A stretch of 11,506 bases of DNA from Onstottus_A sp036505875 (GTDB lineage: Bacteria > Acidobacteriota > Blastocatellia > UBA7656). The DNA lies in assembly GCA_036505875.1 (NCBI GenBank), contig DASXSR010000171.1, positions 1 through 11,506 on the forward strand, given 5' to 3'. The notes under the pieces were generated by a model. The model was not told the origin of the DNA and did no database searches. It saw only the letters and a program-made list of their open reading frames with translations. Each line of letters begins with the position of its first letter. Position 1 is the first letter of the stretch. Shown in pieces: positions 1 to 6,844 of this stretch. A program made the translations under genes and the position numbers.

Positions 1-113
1 GTGATCTTGACGTCGCGCCGGAATACATCTACTTCCTCGCTTTTAGTGATGACGAGAGCTTGCGTGGGCTCTTCGAAGAGTGGGGATATATCCAATCCGA
101 GGTCGCGGTCTGA
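1..113 (+). CDS. C-terminal end of an unknown protein (5' end outside window)
   Basis: An open frame (codons from position 3) enters from the left edge and ends at TGA 111-113, giving 36 residues. The tail is acidic (SDDES, LFEEWGY) and has no recognisable motif, so no function can be given. The frame is supported by protein-like composition, by having no stop since the edge, and by same-strand genes following closely. The stop overlaps the ATG of a 16-codon mini-ORF (TGATG, 111-115). The next real gene begins 56 nt downstream, so co-transcription is likely. Confidence 0.55.
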   Translation, partial: DLDVAPEYIYFLAFSDDESLRGLFEEWGYIQSEVAV

Positions 114-163
114 TGAGCCAACCGGCGATTCAAGTGGAACCACGAACGCCAATTGTTGAGTAG
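113..163 (+). other. 16-codon mini-ORF filling the gap between two genes
   Basis: An ATG at 113-115 overlaps the preceding stop codon (TGATG), and the frame reads MSQPAIQVEPRTPIVE to TAG 161-163, six bases before the ATG of the membrane-protein gene at 170. GAGG at 99-102 could serve as a weak ribosome site. The overlap at the front and the tight spacing at the back suit translational coupling or a leader peptide. An ORF this short can easily arise by chance, and composition gives no independent support. Confidence 0.2.
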
Positions 164-169
164 GGAAGC

Positions 170-901
170 ATGGCGGCGCAAGCAAAGTTAACCAGCAGGA
201 GACGCGAGCGTCTCTTCTACAGCGGGATGTCAGTCGTCGTTGCGGCTACCGTTTTCGTGGGCTTCGCGCGCAGCTATTTTCTCAAATCTTATTTCGGGTC
301 CCCGCCGCTGATTCCACTCCTGCATCTGCACGGCGCCGTGTTCACGTCTTGGATCGTGCTGCTGGTCACACAGACCACGCTTGTCGCGGCAAACCGGACG
401 GACCTTCATCGTCGCTTAGGAATATTAGGCGCGTGCATTGCGGTCACTGTGGTCGTCGTCGGCACGATGACGGCAATCATTAGGGCAAAACACGGCGCGG
501 CTCCCGCGGGGGGCCCCGATCCGCTGGTCTTTCTCGCGATTCCAATCTTCGACATGCTGGTGTTTTCGACTTTAGTGGGAGCGGGTTTCTATTTCCGCCG
601 CCGGCCCGATGTGCATAAGAGACTTATGGTGCTGGCAACGATCGCGATTCTGGCTGCGGCAGTCGCTCGGCTTCCTTTCGGCATTCTCAAGGCGGGGCCA
701 CCCGCCTTCTTTGCCCTGACAGACATCTTAATTGTGGTTTGTCTTGTCTACGATTTGATCGCGCGCCGCCGTATCCATCGCGCCACGGCATGGGGAGCGC
801 TGATAATCATAGCATCGCAGCCCTTGCGGATGATGATCGCCGGTACAACCGCTTGGATGGCGTTCGCCACTTGGTTGACGCACTGGGTTCCCTGGGGTTG
901 A
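170..901 (+). CDS. Multi-pass membrane protein with paired His-Arg/Lys-Arg-Leu motifs, unknown function
   Basis: This 243-residue hydrophobic protein has about seven predicted membrane helices, near residues 16-34, 49-71, 84-104, 118-140, 151-171, 182-198 and 207-232. Histidines sit at helix ends in two similar motifs, DLHRRLG (H80) and DVHKRLM (H149), with HLHG (H52, H54) before the second helix. Spaced helix-end histidines suggest a cytochrome-b561-like or DUF2306-like haem or metal membrane protein, but I cannot assign a family with certainty. The ATG at 170 is preceded by a modest GGGA at 163-166. The serine hydrolase gene starts 5 nt after the stop, so the two are almost certainly one transcript and probably translationally coupled. 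Role unknown; it may be a membrane partner of the exported hydrolase (inference). Confidence 0.8.
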   Translation: MAAQAKLTSRRRERLFYSGMSVVVAATVFVGFARSYFLKSYFGSPPLIPLLHLHGAVFTSWIVLLVTQTTLVAANRTDLHRRLGILGACIAVTVVVVGTMTAIIRAKHGAAPAGGPDPLVFLAIPIFDMLVFSTLVGAGFYFRRRPDVHKRLMVLATIAILAAAVARLPFGILKAGPPAFFALTDILIVVCLVYDLIARRRIHRATAWGALIIIASQPLRMMIAGTTAWMAFATWLTHWVPWG

Positions 902-906
902 ATCAT

Positions 907-2310
907 ATGTCGCCTGTGTCCAAACGATCCTTTCTAACTCTGCCGTTGATTCTTGCGCTTGCTGGCGCGCAGGCCTCTTTCGCTGTTCAGGAGCAGCAGC
1001 CCGATTTCAGCCAACTCGAGAAGACCGTCCTCGAAGAGCTGAAAGAAACGAACACCCCCGGCGCGACCGTCGCAATCGTCAGCGGTGATCGAGTCGTCTA
1101 CGCGAAGGGTTTCGGGATATCAAACGTCGAGACCGGCGCGCCGATGACTCCCGATATGCTTTTTCGCATCGGCTCAACCACCAAGATGTTCACCGCCACC
1201 GCGCTTGTTACTCTGGCTGAAGAAGGACGGATCAAACTCGAGGAGCCGATCGGCGGCTACGTGAAAGGCTTGGATCCAAAGATCGGCGCGCTCACTGCTC
1301 ATCAGTTGTTGACTCACACCTCGGGGATGATCGACGAAGCTCCGATGTACGGTGATCACGATGACACCGCGATGGCTCGGGTGATTCGCTCGTGGAAGGA
1401 CGATCAACTCTTCACCGAGCCGGGAAAGATCATTTCGTATTCGAATCCCGGCTATTGGCTGGCCGGATTCGTCGCCGAGAGCGTCGTTGGCAAGCCTTAT
1501 GCCGATCTGATGAACGAACGACTATTCAAGCCGCTTGGGATGACCAGGACAACTTTTCGACCGACGATGGCGATGACTTATCCGTTGGCGCAAGGCCACA
1601 ACACAAACGGAAAGTCGGCGCCAACTGTCGCGCGTCCGTTCGCTGACAACTCCGCGAGCTGGCCCGCTGGGTCCATGTTCACAAACGTCTTCGACCTGTC
1701 GCGCTTTGTCATTGCCTTCATGAACGACGGCAAACTCGAGGGCAAGCAGGTGCTTCAGCCGTCGGTCATCGCGAAACTCTCTACACCGCGAATCCGCATT
1801 CCAACCAGCGCGACCGAGAAATACGGCTACGGCTTGATGATTAGCGACTATCGCGGCGTGCACGTCGTCGAGCACGGAGGCTCGCGAAGCGGTTACGGCT
1901 CGATCATCAAGATGGTCCCGCAGAGTCGCTTTGCCGTGATCGTTTTGGGAAACAGAACCGGCGTCGCTTTGAATAGAGCTGCCGAGAAGGCTATGGAATT
2001 GATGCTTTCCCTCAAGCCGAAGGAGGCAGACAAGCCGAAGCCGGAACTGCCGATGAGCGAGTCGGAGATGGCCGGCTATGTCGGCAAGTACGGGCGCAGT
2101 GCGAGCTACGAGATTATCTTGAAAGACGGAAACCTGTTTCTGAAACAAGGCGAGAACGAAGTTCCGATCACCAAAGTCGGCGAAAATCTCTTTGCGGTCA
2201 CGCTTCCTGGCAGTGCACGCCCGATGCAGTTCGCCCTTGTGCCTGGCGCTGACGGCAAGGTTGAATACCTCCACGCCGGTCTTCGCGCGTCGCGGAGAAT
2301 CGGCAAGTAG
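907..2310 (+). CDS. Exported serine hydrolase, class C beta-lactamase / penicillin-binding-protein family
   Basis: This 467-residue protein belongs to the beta-lactamase/AmpC-EstB-like family (Pfam PF00144). Residues 1-26 are a signal peptide (basic start, hydrophobic core, SFA cleavage site), so it acts in the periplasm or outside the cell. The active-site motifs are intact: S90-T-T-K93 (nucleophile and general base), Y178-S-N180, and H323-G-G in the third (K/H)xG position. Residues about 382-467 form a separate C-terminal beta-rich domain of the DUF3471 type often attached to these enzymes. The frame is open back to 739, but the ATG at 907 is chosen because it gives a clean signal peptide and lies 5 nt after the preceding stop, with GGGG at 894-897 upstream. 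The substrate cannot be read from sequence: D-Ala peptides, esters or beta-lactams are all possible. The family name alone does not indicate antibiotic resistance. Confidence 0.93.
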   Translation: MSPVSKRSFLTLPLILALAGAQASFAVQEQQPDFSQLEKTVLEELKETNTPGATVAIVSGDRVVYAKGFGISNVETGAPMTPDMLFRIGSTTKMFTATALVTLAEEGRIKLEEPIGGYVKGLDPKIGALTAHQLLTHTSGMIDEAPMYGDHDDTAMARVIRSWKDDQLFTEPGKIISYSNPGYWLAGFVAESVVGKPYADLMNERLFKPLGMTRTTFRPTMAMTYPLAQGHNTNGKSAPTVARPFADNSASWPAGSMFTNVFDLSRFVIAFMNDGKLEGKQVLQPSVIAKLSTPRIRIPTSATEKYGYGLMISDYRGVHVVEHGGSRSGYGSIIKMVPQSRFAVIVLGNRTGVALNRAAEKAMELMLSLKPKEADKPKPELPMSESEMAGYVGKYGRSASYEIILKDGNLFLKQGENEVPITKVGENLFAVTLPGSARPMQFALVPGADGKVEYLHAGLRASRRIGK

Positions 2311-2437
2311 ACTGTGTCAAGCATTTCGATGGTGCAAGCGCGAACAAATGTGACTGTTTGATTTCTTCGAAGAGACCGATTGCTATCGTGCAACAGTCAT
2401 GTCGCACAACGTCTGACTTGGCATTCACTTTATTCCC

Positions 2438-3583
2438 TCAAGCTACGGCCGACCGTTGTTCAAGAACGAATTTAGCTTCTTCGCGCACCGTCGGATCAGC
2501 ATCGCATCTCAGCGCGCGTTCTGTCAGAGCGATGCCCCGTCTGGGATCGAGCCTCGCAAGCGCCCAAAGGGCATGGCTGCGGATCAGCGGCTCCGGATCG
2601 TTCTCGATGCAAGCAATGAGCGCAGGCACTACCGAAGTAGCTCCGACGTTAGCGGCGACCACCGCGGCGTTGCGAAGCAGACCTCGCCGCTTAGGGCGCG
2701 TGAGGGGCGTTGCCCGGAATCGCTCGCGGAATTCATTATCGGTTCTGATCGAAAGCAATTGGGCGAGATCAAGCCTGGGACCGACTCCGGCCTCTGGTCT
2801 GAACTCAGGCCACGCGGTATCGGAAGCGAAGCGGTTGAACGGGCAAACGTCCTGGCAAACATCGCAACCGAATATCCATTCGCCAACCGCAGCTCGCAGC
2901 TCGCGCGGTATCGCCCCCTTGTTTTCGATTGTCAGGTAGGAAATGCATCGTCGCGAGTCCAATCGATATGGGCCCGCAAAAGCGTCGGTTGGGCAAGCAT
3001 CTATGCAGCGATGGCAGGTGCCGCAGCTAACCTTGATCTCGTGATTGTCTGGCGGTAGTTCCAAGTCGAGCAAGATCTCTGAGAGAAAGAACCACGACCC
3101 GCTGCGCGGCTGCAGGAGATTTGTGTTCTTGCCAAAGAATCCCAACCCGGCGCGCGCGGCGACGGCTCGCTCAAGGAGAGGCACCGCATCTACGAAGCAT
3201 CGCGCGTGAACCGGCCGCGCGGCGACGTGCTCGATTTTGTGGACGAGTGCGTGCAAGCGAGGCTTCACAACGTCGTGATAATCGAGTCCCCACGCGTAAC
3301 GAGCCACGCGTCCGTAGCGATTCTCGTGCTTGAACGCCGTCGCGCTCGAATAGTGATTGACCGCGAGCGTTATCAGCGACTGAGCATAAGGGACGAGCGC
3401 ACAGGGATGAGCGTGAAGCTCCGGCCTGCGGGTCATGTAATCCATGCCCGCCGCGAAGCCGTCGTCGCACCATAGACGGAACGCAGCGTCGTCGCCGTCA
3501 AGAGGCTCGACCGAAGCGATGCCGGCGACTTCGAATCCAAGCTCGCGGGCCGCATTTCTAATTTGCGCTACAAGCTCACTCAC
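2438..3583 (-). CDS. queG: Epoxyqueuosine reductase QueG
   Basis: This 381-residue protein matches QueG, the cobalamin- and [4Fe-4S]-dependent enzyme that reduces epoxyqueuosine to queuosine at the wobble base of GUN-anticodon tRNAs. The N-terminal cobalamin-binding part contains the conserved VDAVPLLERA motif with the probable catalytic Asp D132, followed by GLGFFGKN. Two ferredoxin-like clusters follow: C187-x2-C190-x2-C193-x3-C197-P, and C213 with C240-x2-C243-x3-C247-P. The C-terminal 80 residues (about 300-376) are HEAT-like helical repeats used for tRNA binding. The start is GTG at 3583; nearby ATGs at 3587 and 3600 are out of frame and stop at once. No Shine-Dalgarno is visible, and a candidate promoter places the transcript start close to the GTG. 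The gene converges on the serine hydrolase gene. No other queuosine gene is in the window. Confidence 0.95.
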   Translation of the reverse strand: MSELVAQIRNAARELGFEVAGIASVEPLDGDDAAFRLWCDDGFAAGMDYMTRRPELHAHPCALVPYAQSLITLAVNHYSSATAFKHENRYGRVARYAWGLDYHDVVKPRLHALVHKIEHVAARPVHARCFVDAVPLLERAVAARAGLGFFGKNTNLLQPRSGSWFFLSEILLDLELPPDNHEIKVSCGTCHRCIDACPTDAFAGPYRLDSRRCISYLTIENKGAIPRELRAAVGEWIFGCDVCQDVCPFNRFASDTAWPEFRPEAGVGPRLDLAQLLSIRTDNEFRERFRATPLTRPKRRGLLRNAAVVAANVGATSVVPALIACIENDPEPLIRSHALWALARLDPRRGIALTERALRCDADPTVREEAKFVLEQRSAVA

Positions 3584-3589
3584 GCATCA

Positions 3590-3619
3590 AGGCTAGCCAT
3601 CGCCGAAGCCTCGTGTCAA
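3590..3619 (-). promoter_or_regulatory. Candidate sigma-70-type promoter of queG
   Basis: On the minus strand a perfect -35 box TTGACA (3619-3614) is followed after 18 nt by TAGCCT (3595-3590, 3 of 6 matches to TATAAT). The expected transcription start falls at or next to the GTG start codon at 3583, which would make the mRNA nearly leaderless and explain the missing Shine-Dalgarno. The DUF1015-serA-serC promoter has the same TTGACA-18 nt-TAGCNT layout. Confidence 0.4.
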
Positions 3620-3666
3620 TCAAGTGTATTCGGATCTGAGGTTGGAAGGTTGGGATAAGACACGAC

Positions 3667-3697
3667 CGAGCGAACGGGCCCGTATTGGACCCGCTCG
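3667..3697 (-). terminator. Hairpin downstream of the repeat-protein gene, possible terminator
   Basis: Outer arms CGAGCG (3667-3672) and CGCTCG (3692-3697) pair perfectly. On the minus-strand RNA, inner GGTCC can pair with GGGCC (one G-U pair) around a short AT-rich loop, leaving a four-base bulge. It lies about 30 nt past the stop of the exported-repeat gene and before the queG promoter, a sensible place for termination. No U-tract follows, so it may be a processing or Rho-related structure. Confidence 0.35.
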
Positions 3698-3727
3698 CCC
3701 CTTGCTAAGAATAGTCAGCGCTGAAGC

Positions 3728-4312
3728 CTAGAAGCGCCGGTAGCCGACGGATTCTCGATAGCCGATCGCATACCCTCGACGGAATCCCTCGCGGTACGCG
3801 GCGTTGCCCGAGCGATAATGGCTCGAGTTGTTCGGCGTGGGATTTCGACGGTCACGAGCATCCTCGCGGCCCCTGTCCAGCCCGTCATGATAGCCTCTCT
3901 GCGCATCGTAGGAGCCGGAGCCGCCATAGTTACCGTACCCGCCATAGTTACCGTAGCCGCCATAGTTACCGTACCCGCCATAGTTACCATAACCGCCGTT
4001 ACCATAAGGGTAACGAGGATACGTATATGCGTAGCGATTTCTCTCACGCTCTCGTTCCCACTCCCGCTGCCGTGCCAACTCGCGAGCGCGTTCGATCTCA
4101 CGAGCGCGGGCGATTTCGCGAGCGCGTTCCGCCTCGCGAGCGCGATCTCGGTTCCAATCTCGGCTCCGCTGTTGCTCCCGGCGCTCGGATTCCCACCGGC
4201 GGTCCCGATCCTGCGCCCGCGCAGTCGTGACCGACACCATCCCAATGCTGAACACAAGAGCGAGCGCTAGGCCAGCCCCCCCAATTATTCGTGTCACTCG
4301 ATTTGATTTCAT
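3728..4312 (-). CDS. Exported low-complexity protein: Arg/Glu helix plus Gly-Tyr-Asn repeats, unknown function
   Basis: This 194-residue protein starts with a signal peptide (residues 1-33, ARA cleavage before Q34). A strongly charged Arg/Glu region (about 35-92) includes six tandem hexads of the type xxRARE (RDRARE, AERARE, IARARE, IERARE, LARQRE, WERERE), likely a long single helix or coiled coil. Next comes a Gly-Tyr-Asn segment (about 104-132) built on GGYGNY units. The C-terminus (about 139-194) has spaced YxDGxxxGxxD, YRxGNxxYREGFxxGYxxGY motifs that resemble the tails of other small exported proteins. The start is well supported: AAGGTGA at 4325-4319, six bases before the ATG. Function is unknown; a structural, nucleic-acid-binding or surface role is only conjecture. 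It sits 119 nt downstream of serC on the same strand and may have its own promoter. Confidence 0.85.
   Translation of the reverse strand: MKSNRVTRIIGGAGLALALVFSIGMVSVTTARAQDRDRRWESERREQQRSRDWNRDRAREAERAREIARAREIERARELARQREWERERERNRYAYTYPRYPYGNGGYGNYGGYGNYGGYGNYGGYGNYGGSGSYDAQRGYHDGLDRGREDARDRRNPTPNNSSHYRSGNAAYREGFRRGYAIGYRESVGYRRF
3921..4004 (-). repeat. 18-bp tandem repeat encoding GGYGNY units
   Basis: Four 18-bp units lie head to tail at 3921-3938, 3939-3956, 3957-3974 and 3975-3992. The first three differ only in the last base (plus-strand unit CCGCCATAGTTACCGTAC or ...TAG). A fifth, shortened copy follows to about 4004. The near-identity at DNA level suggests recent expansion by slippage, and every change keeps the reading frame. 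Confidence 0.92.
4043..4150 (-). repeat. 18-bp tandem repeat encoding xxRARE hexads
   Basis: Six consecutive 18-bp units (4043-4060, 4061-4078, 4079-4096, 4097-4114, 4115-4132, 4133-4150) encode WERERE, LARQRE, IERARE, IARARE, AERARE and RDRARE in reverse order along the plus strand. The last four share the plus-strand core CGAGCGCG. They are more diverged than the Gly-Tyr block but have exactly the same period. Confidence 0.85.
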
Positions 4313-4431
4313 ATCAGATCACCTTTCATTTCAATCCGATGGTTCGTGTCCCACCCTGCCAGATACTCCAATTCCTAGGATTACTTTCGACGCCCAAAGG
4401 GTTTGCTGCCCGCCCAGAAAACTTTAGAATG

Positions 4432-5517
4432 TCAGCCGTGGGTGCGCTCGAATTCTTTCATGAAAGACACGAGCGCCTCGACGCCTTCCTTCGGGAACGC
4501 ATTGTAGATCGACGCGCGAATGCCGCCCACCGAGCGATGGCCCTTCAATCCGTCAAGCCCGGCTTTGGTAGCCTCGCTTATGAATTGCTTTTCGAGGTCT
4601 TCGCTCGGAAGACGGAACGTCAGGTTCATCAGCGAACGGTCTGCCGGGTTGGCGTGACCGCGGTAGAAGCCGCTCGCGTCGATCACGTGATAGAGCAGGC
4701 CCGCCTTCTCCTTATTGCGGCGCTCGGCTGCCTCAAGACCACCCTGCTCGAGCAGCCAGCGCATAACAAGACGCATGATGTAAATCGCGAACACCGGAGG
4801 CGTGTTATACAGCGATTTGTTCTTCGCATGAGTGTTGTAATCGAGCATGGTAGGGAGATTCGCCGGGCTGCGCGCGAGTATATCGTCACGTATGAACACG
4901 AGCGTGACACCGGCGGGCGCGAGGTTCTTCTGCGCCCCAGCGTAGATGAGCGCGTACTTGCTCACATTGATCGGACGGCCGAAGATGTCCGACGAAGCAT
5001 CCGTGACCAAAGGCACGTCGCCAGTTTCGGGATCGTACTTCCACTCGACTCCGTGAATCGTTTCGTTGGTGGTGATGTGGACGTACGCTGCTTCGGGATC
5101 GAGTTTGAGTTCTTCCTGTTTGGGAACGCGGGTGAAGTTTTCAGATTCGGTCGAAGCGGCGATGTTGACCTGGCCGACTTTCTGGGCTTCTTTGATCGCC
5201 TTCTTCGACCACGAGCCGGTCAGGGCGTAATCGGCTTTGCCGCCTGCGCGCATCAAGTTCATCGGGACCATCGAGAATTGCATTGACGCGCCGCCCTGAA
5301 GGAACAGCACGTGATAGTTGTCCGGCACCGCGGCAAGTTTGCGGATGTCAGCTTCGCAGCCTTGGATGACTTCGTCGAACGGCTTCGAGCGATGGCTGAT
5401 TTCTAGCACCGACATGCCAACGCCTGGAAGCGCAACGAGATCTCGTTGTGCTTCTTCTAGCACAGGAAGCGGCAGCACCGCCGGCCCCGCTGAAAAGTTG
5501 TAGATTCGTTCTGTCAT
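4432..5517 (-). CDS. serC: Phosphoserine aminotransferase SerC
   Basis: This 361-residue PLP enzyme transfers the amino group of glutamate to 3-phosphohydroxypyruvate to make phosphoserine, and can act likewise on the vitamin B6 intermediate in some bacteria. Visible hallmarks are the N-terminal NFSAGPAVLP, H42-R43-S for substrate phosphate binding, G75-G-A-S and W103 around the cofactor, TDASSD at 172-177, the PLP Schiff-base lysine K197 in AGAQKNLAPAG, and the C-terminal H327-R328 with R334. Length is normal for the family. The ATG at 5517 is preceded by GTGAGG (5532-5527). It is the last gene of the DUF1015-serA-serC operon but is separated from serA by 106 nt holding a large palindrome, so its level may be set separately. 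Confidence 0.97.
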   Translation of the reverse strand: MTERIYNFSAGPAVLPLPVLEEAQRDLVALPGVGMSVLEISHRSKPFDEVIQGCEADIRKLAAVPDNYHVLFLQGGASMQFSMVPMNLMRAGGKADYALTGSWSKKAIKEAQKVGQVNIAASTESENFTRVPKQEELKLDPEAAYVHITTNETIHGVEWKYDPETGDVPLVTDASSDIFGRPINVSKYALIYAGAQKNLAPAGVTLVFIRDDILARSPANLPTMLDYNTHAKNKSLYNTPPVFAIYIMRLVMRWLLEQGGLEAAERRNKEKAGLLYHVIDASGFYRGHANPADRSLMNLTFRLPSEDLEKQFISEATKAGLDGLKGHRSVGGIRASIYNAFPKEGVEALVSFMKEFERTHG

Positions 5518-5535
5518 GATTTTGCCTCACAGGAT

Positions 5536-5620
5536 CAACCACGGGGAGCACCGGGAACACGGGGAAATGCACAAAAGACTTTTTCTGTTTCTCCCAGGCT
5601 CCCTGTGTTCCCTGTGGTTG
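5536..5620. repeat. Long imperfect palindrome between serA and serC
   Basis: CAACCAC (5536-5542) pairs with GTGGTTG (5614-5620), and GGGAACACGGGGA (5553-5565) pairs with TCCCTGTGTTCCC (5600-5612) with one G-U pair, leaving a 10-nt bulge on one side and a 34-nt loop. It occupies most of the serA-serC gap. Elements with this ACCACGGGGAACACGGGG flavour recur between genes in many bacteria, from memory. A role in mRNA stability or attenuation inside the operon is inference. Confidence 0.75.
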
Positions 5621-5623
5621 TTT

Positions 5624-6829
5624 TCACAGTTTCAACAAACTCAACTCGATTATGTCTTGCGAGTTCGACTTGATAGCGCCGAGCGCTTCCTCTGACGGTG
5701 CGGAGTCCAGGTGAATGCGAGCGATGGCAGCAGTCGCCCCGTCGAAGACTATGTTCTCGGTCTCCTCGACGTTGATGCCCGCTTCTTTGAGACGGTCGAA
5801 AACGTTTGCAAGCACGCCTACTCGATCGTAGTGCCGAACAACCAGCAGGTGCGTCGCAGGCGATTTCTTCGCCAGATTAACTACATTCGGCGCGCGACCG
5901 GACTCCTTGTATTCGCGAATGATGCGCACTGTTTCTTCGGCGATAGCCTGCTGCGCCTGGTCGGTTGAAGCGCCGATGTGATGAGTTCCGATCACGCCGT
6001 CGAGTTTGAAAATGCTGTTATCCTCAACTGTGCCGACCCCACTCGTTGGCTCGCCCACAAAGACATCGAGTCCCGCGCGCAAGCCGCGCTCTCTTACCGC
6101 TCGCGCGAGCGCCGCTTGATCGACGACTTCGGCGCGCGACGTGTTGATGAAGTACGAGCCCGGCCTCATCGCGCTGAAGAACTTCTCGTCAATTAGATTG
6201 CGCGTGTCATTGTTTAGGGCGACGTGCAGACTCACGACATCCGAAGCCGACGCGACCTCAAGCGGCGACTGCTTCATCTCGACGCCGAGTCTCTCTGCGC
6301 GTTCAGGTGTAAGCGAACGGCTCCACGCGACTACTGGCATGCCAAACGCTTTCGCTCGAGGGATCATTTCTTGTCCGATTCGTCCGAGACCTACTAGCCC
6401 GAGGGTTCGACCAGAGATGCCGCGCGCTTTGCCATACTCCTTCTTGTTCCAGCGGCCCGCTCTCAGATCGGCAACCGCATCAGGTATTCGGCGATCCAAC
6501 GACAGCATCAACCCAAAAGCGATCTCGGCGACCGCGATCGAGTTTTTGCCTGGACAGTTTGCGACATAGATCCCGCGCGCGGACGCATTCTTAACGTCGA
6601 TAGTGTTGTAGCCCGCGCCCGCGCGAACCACCAGGCTTAAGCGGCCCGCTTCGAGCATCTCGCCCGTGACCTTCGTGCCGCGGACTACGAGGATGTCGGC
6701 TGCGGTCGAGGCAATCGCAGACTTCAGCGCGTCATCTTTCAAGTCCGGATCATAGGTTATCTCGAATCCAGCCGCGCGCAACTGAGTCTGACCGCTGTCC
6801 GGGAATTTGTCGGCAATGAGTATCTTCAT
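5624..6829 (-). CDS. serA: D-3-phosphoglycerate dehydrogenase SerA
   Basis: This 401-residue NAD-dependent D-2-hydroxyacid dehydrogenase carries out the first step of serine synthesis, oxidising 3-phosphoglycerate to 3-phosphohydroxypyruvate. The nucleotide-binding motif GLVGLGRIG is at 144-152. The catalytic triad is R232 (in NTSRAEVVD), E260 (DVFVGEP) and H284 (THHIGAST). Residues about 326-401 form an ACT domain, the usual serine-binding regulatory module, so feedback inhibition by serine is likely. There is no intervening-substrate domain, as in the short E. coli-like type. An Ala replaces the common Gly after R232. The ATG at 6829 follows a strong GAGGAGC (6841-6835), and the upstream DUF1015 gene stops 15 nt before it. 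The next gene, serC, supports the role as serine synthesis and not another 2-hydroxyacid. Confidence 0.94.
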   Translation of the reverse strand: MKILIADKFPDSGQTQLRAAGFEITYDPDLKDDALKSAIASTAADILVVRGTKVTGEMLEAGRLSLVVRAGAGYNTIDVKNASARGIYVANCPGKNSIAVAEIAFGLMLSLDRRIPDAVADLRAGRWNKKEYGKARGISGRTLGLVGLGRIGQEMIPRAKAFGMPVVAWSRSLTPERAERLGVEMKQSPLEVASASDVVSLHVALNNDTRNLIDEKFFSAMRPGSYFINTSRAEVVDQAALARAVRERGLRAGLDVFVGEPTSGVGTVEDNSIFKLDGVIGTHHIGASTDQAQQAIAEETVRIIREYKESGRAPNVVNLAKKSPATHLLVVRHYDRVGVLANVFDRLKEAGINVEETENIVFDGATAAIARIHLDSAPSEEALGAIKSNSQDIIELSLLKL

Positions 6830-6844
6830 TGTTTGCTCCTCGCG

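Noticed and set aside
739..906. Upstream extension of the serine hydrolase frame to 739
   Set aside because: It overlaps the membrane-protein gene in another frame, has low-quality composition, and would bury the signal peptide that starts at 907.
1522..2274. 250-residue minus-strand ORF opposite the serine hydrolase
   Set aside because: Shadow frame of a GC-rich gene whose active-site motifs are intact on the plus strand; no recognisable motif on the minus strand.
2351..2399. Inverted repeat TGACTGTT/AACAGTCA and the palindrome TCTTCGAAGA in the hydrolase-queG gap
   Set aside because: Eight-base arms with a 33-nt loop and a single 10-bp palindrome are within chance expectation and have no T-tract, so no terminator is called.
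3902..4010. CRISPR-like spacing of the 18-bp repeats
   Set aside because: Units are contiguous with no spacers and keep a coding frame; they are protein tandem repeats.
4291..5286. 331-residue plus-strand ORF opposite serC
   Set aside because: serC is unmistakable on the minus strand; the ORF is a shadow without domain signals or a ribosome site.
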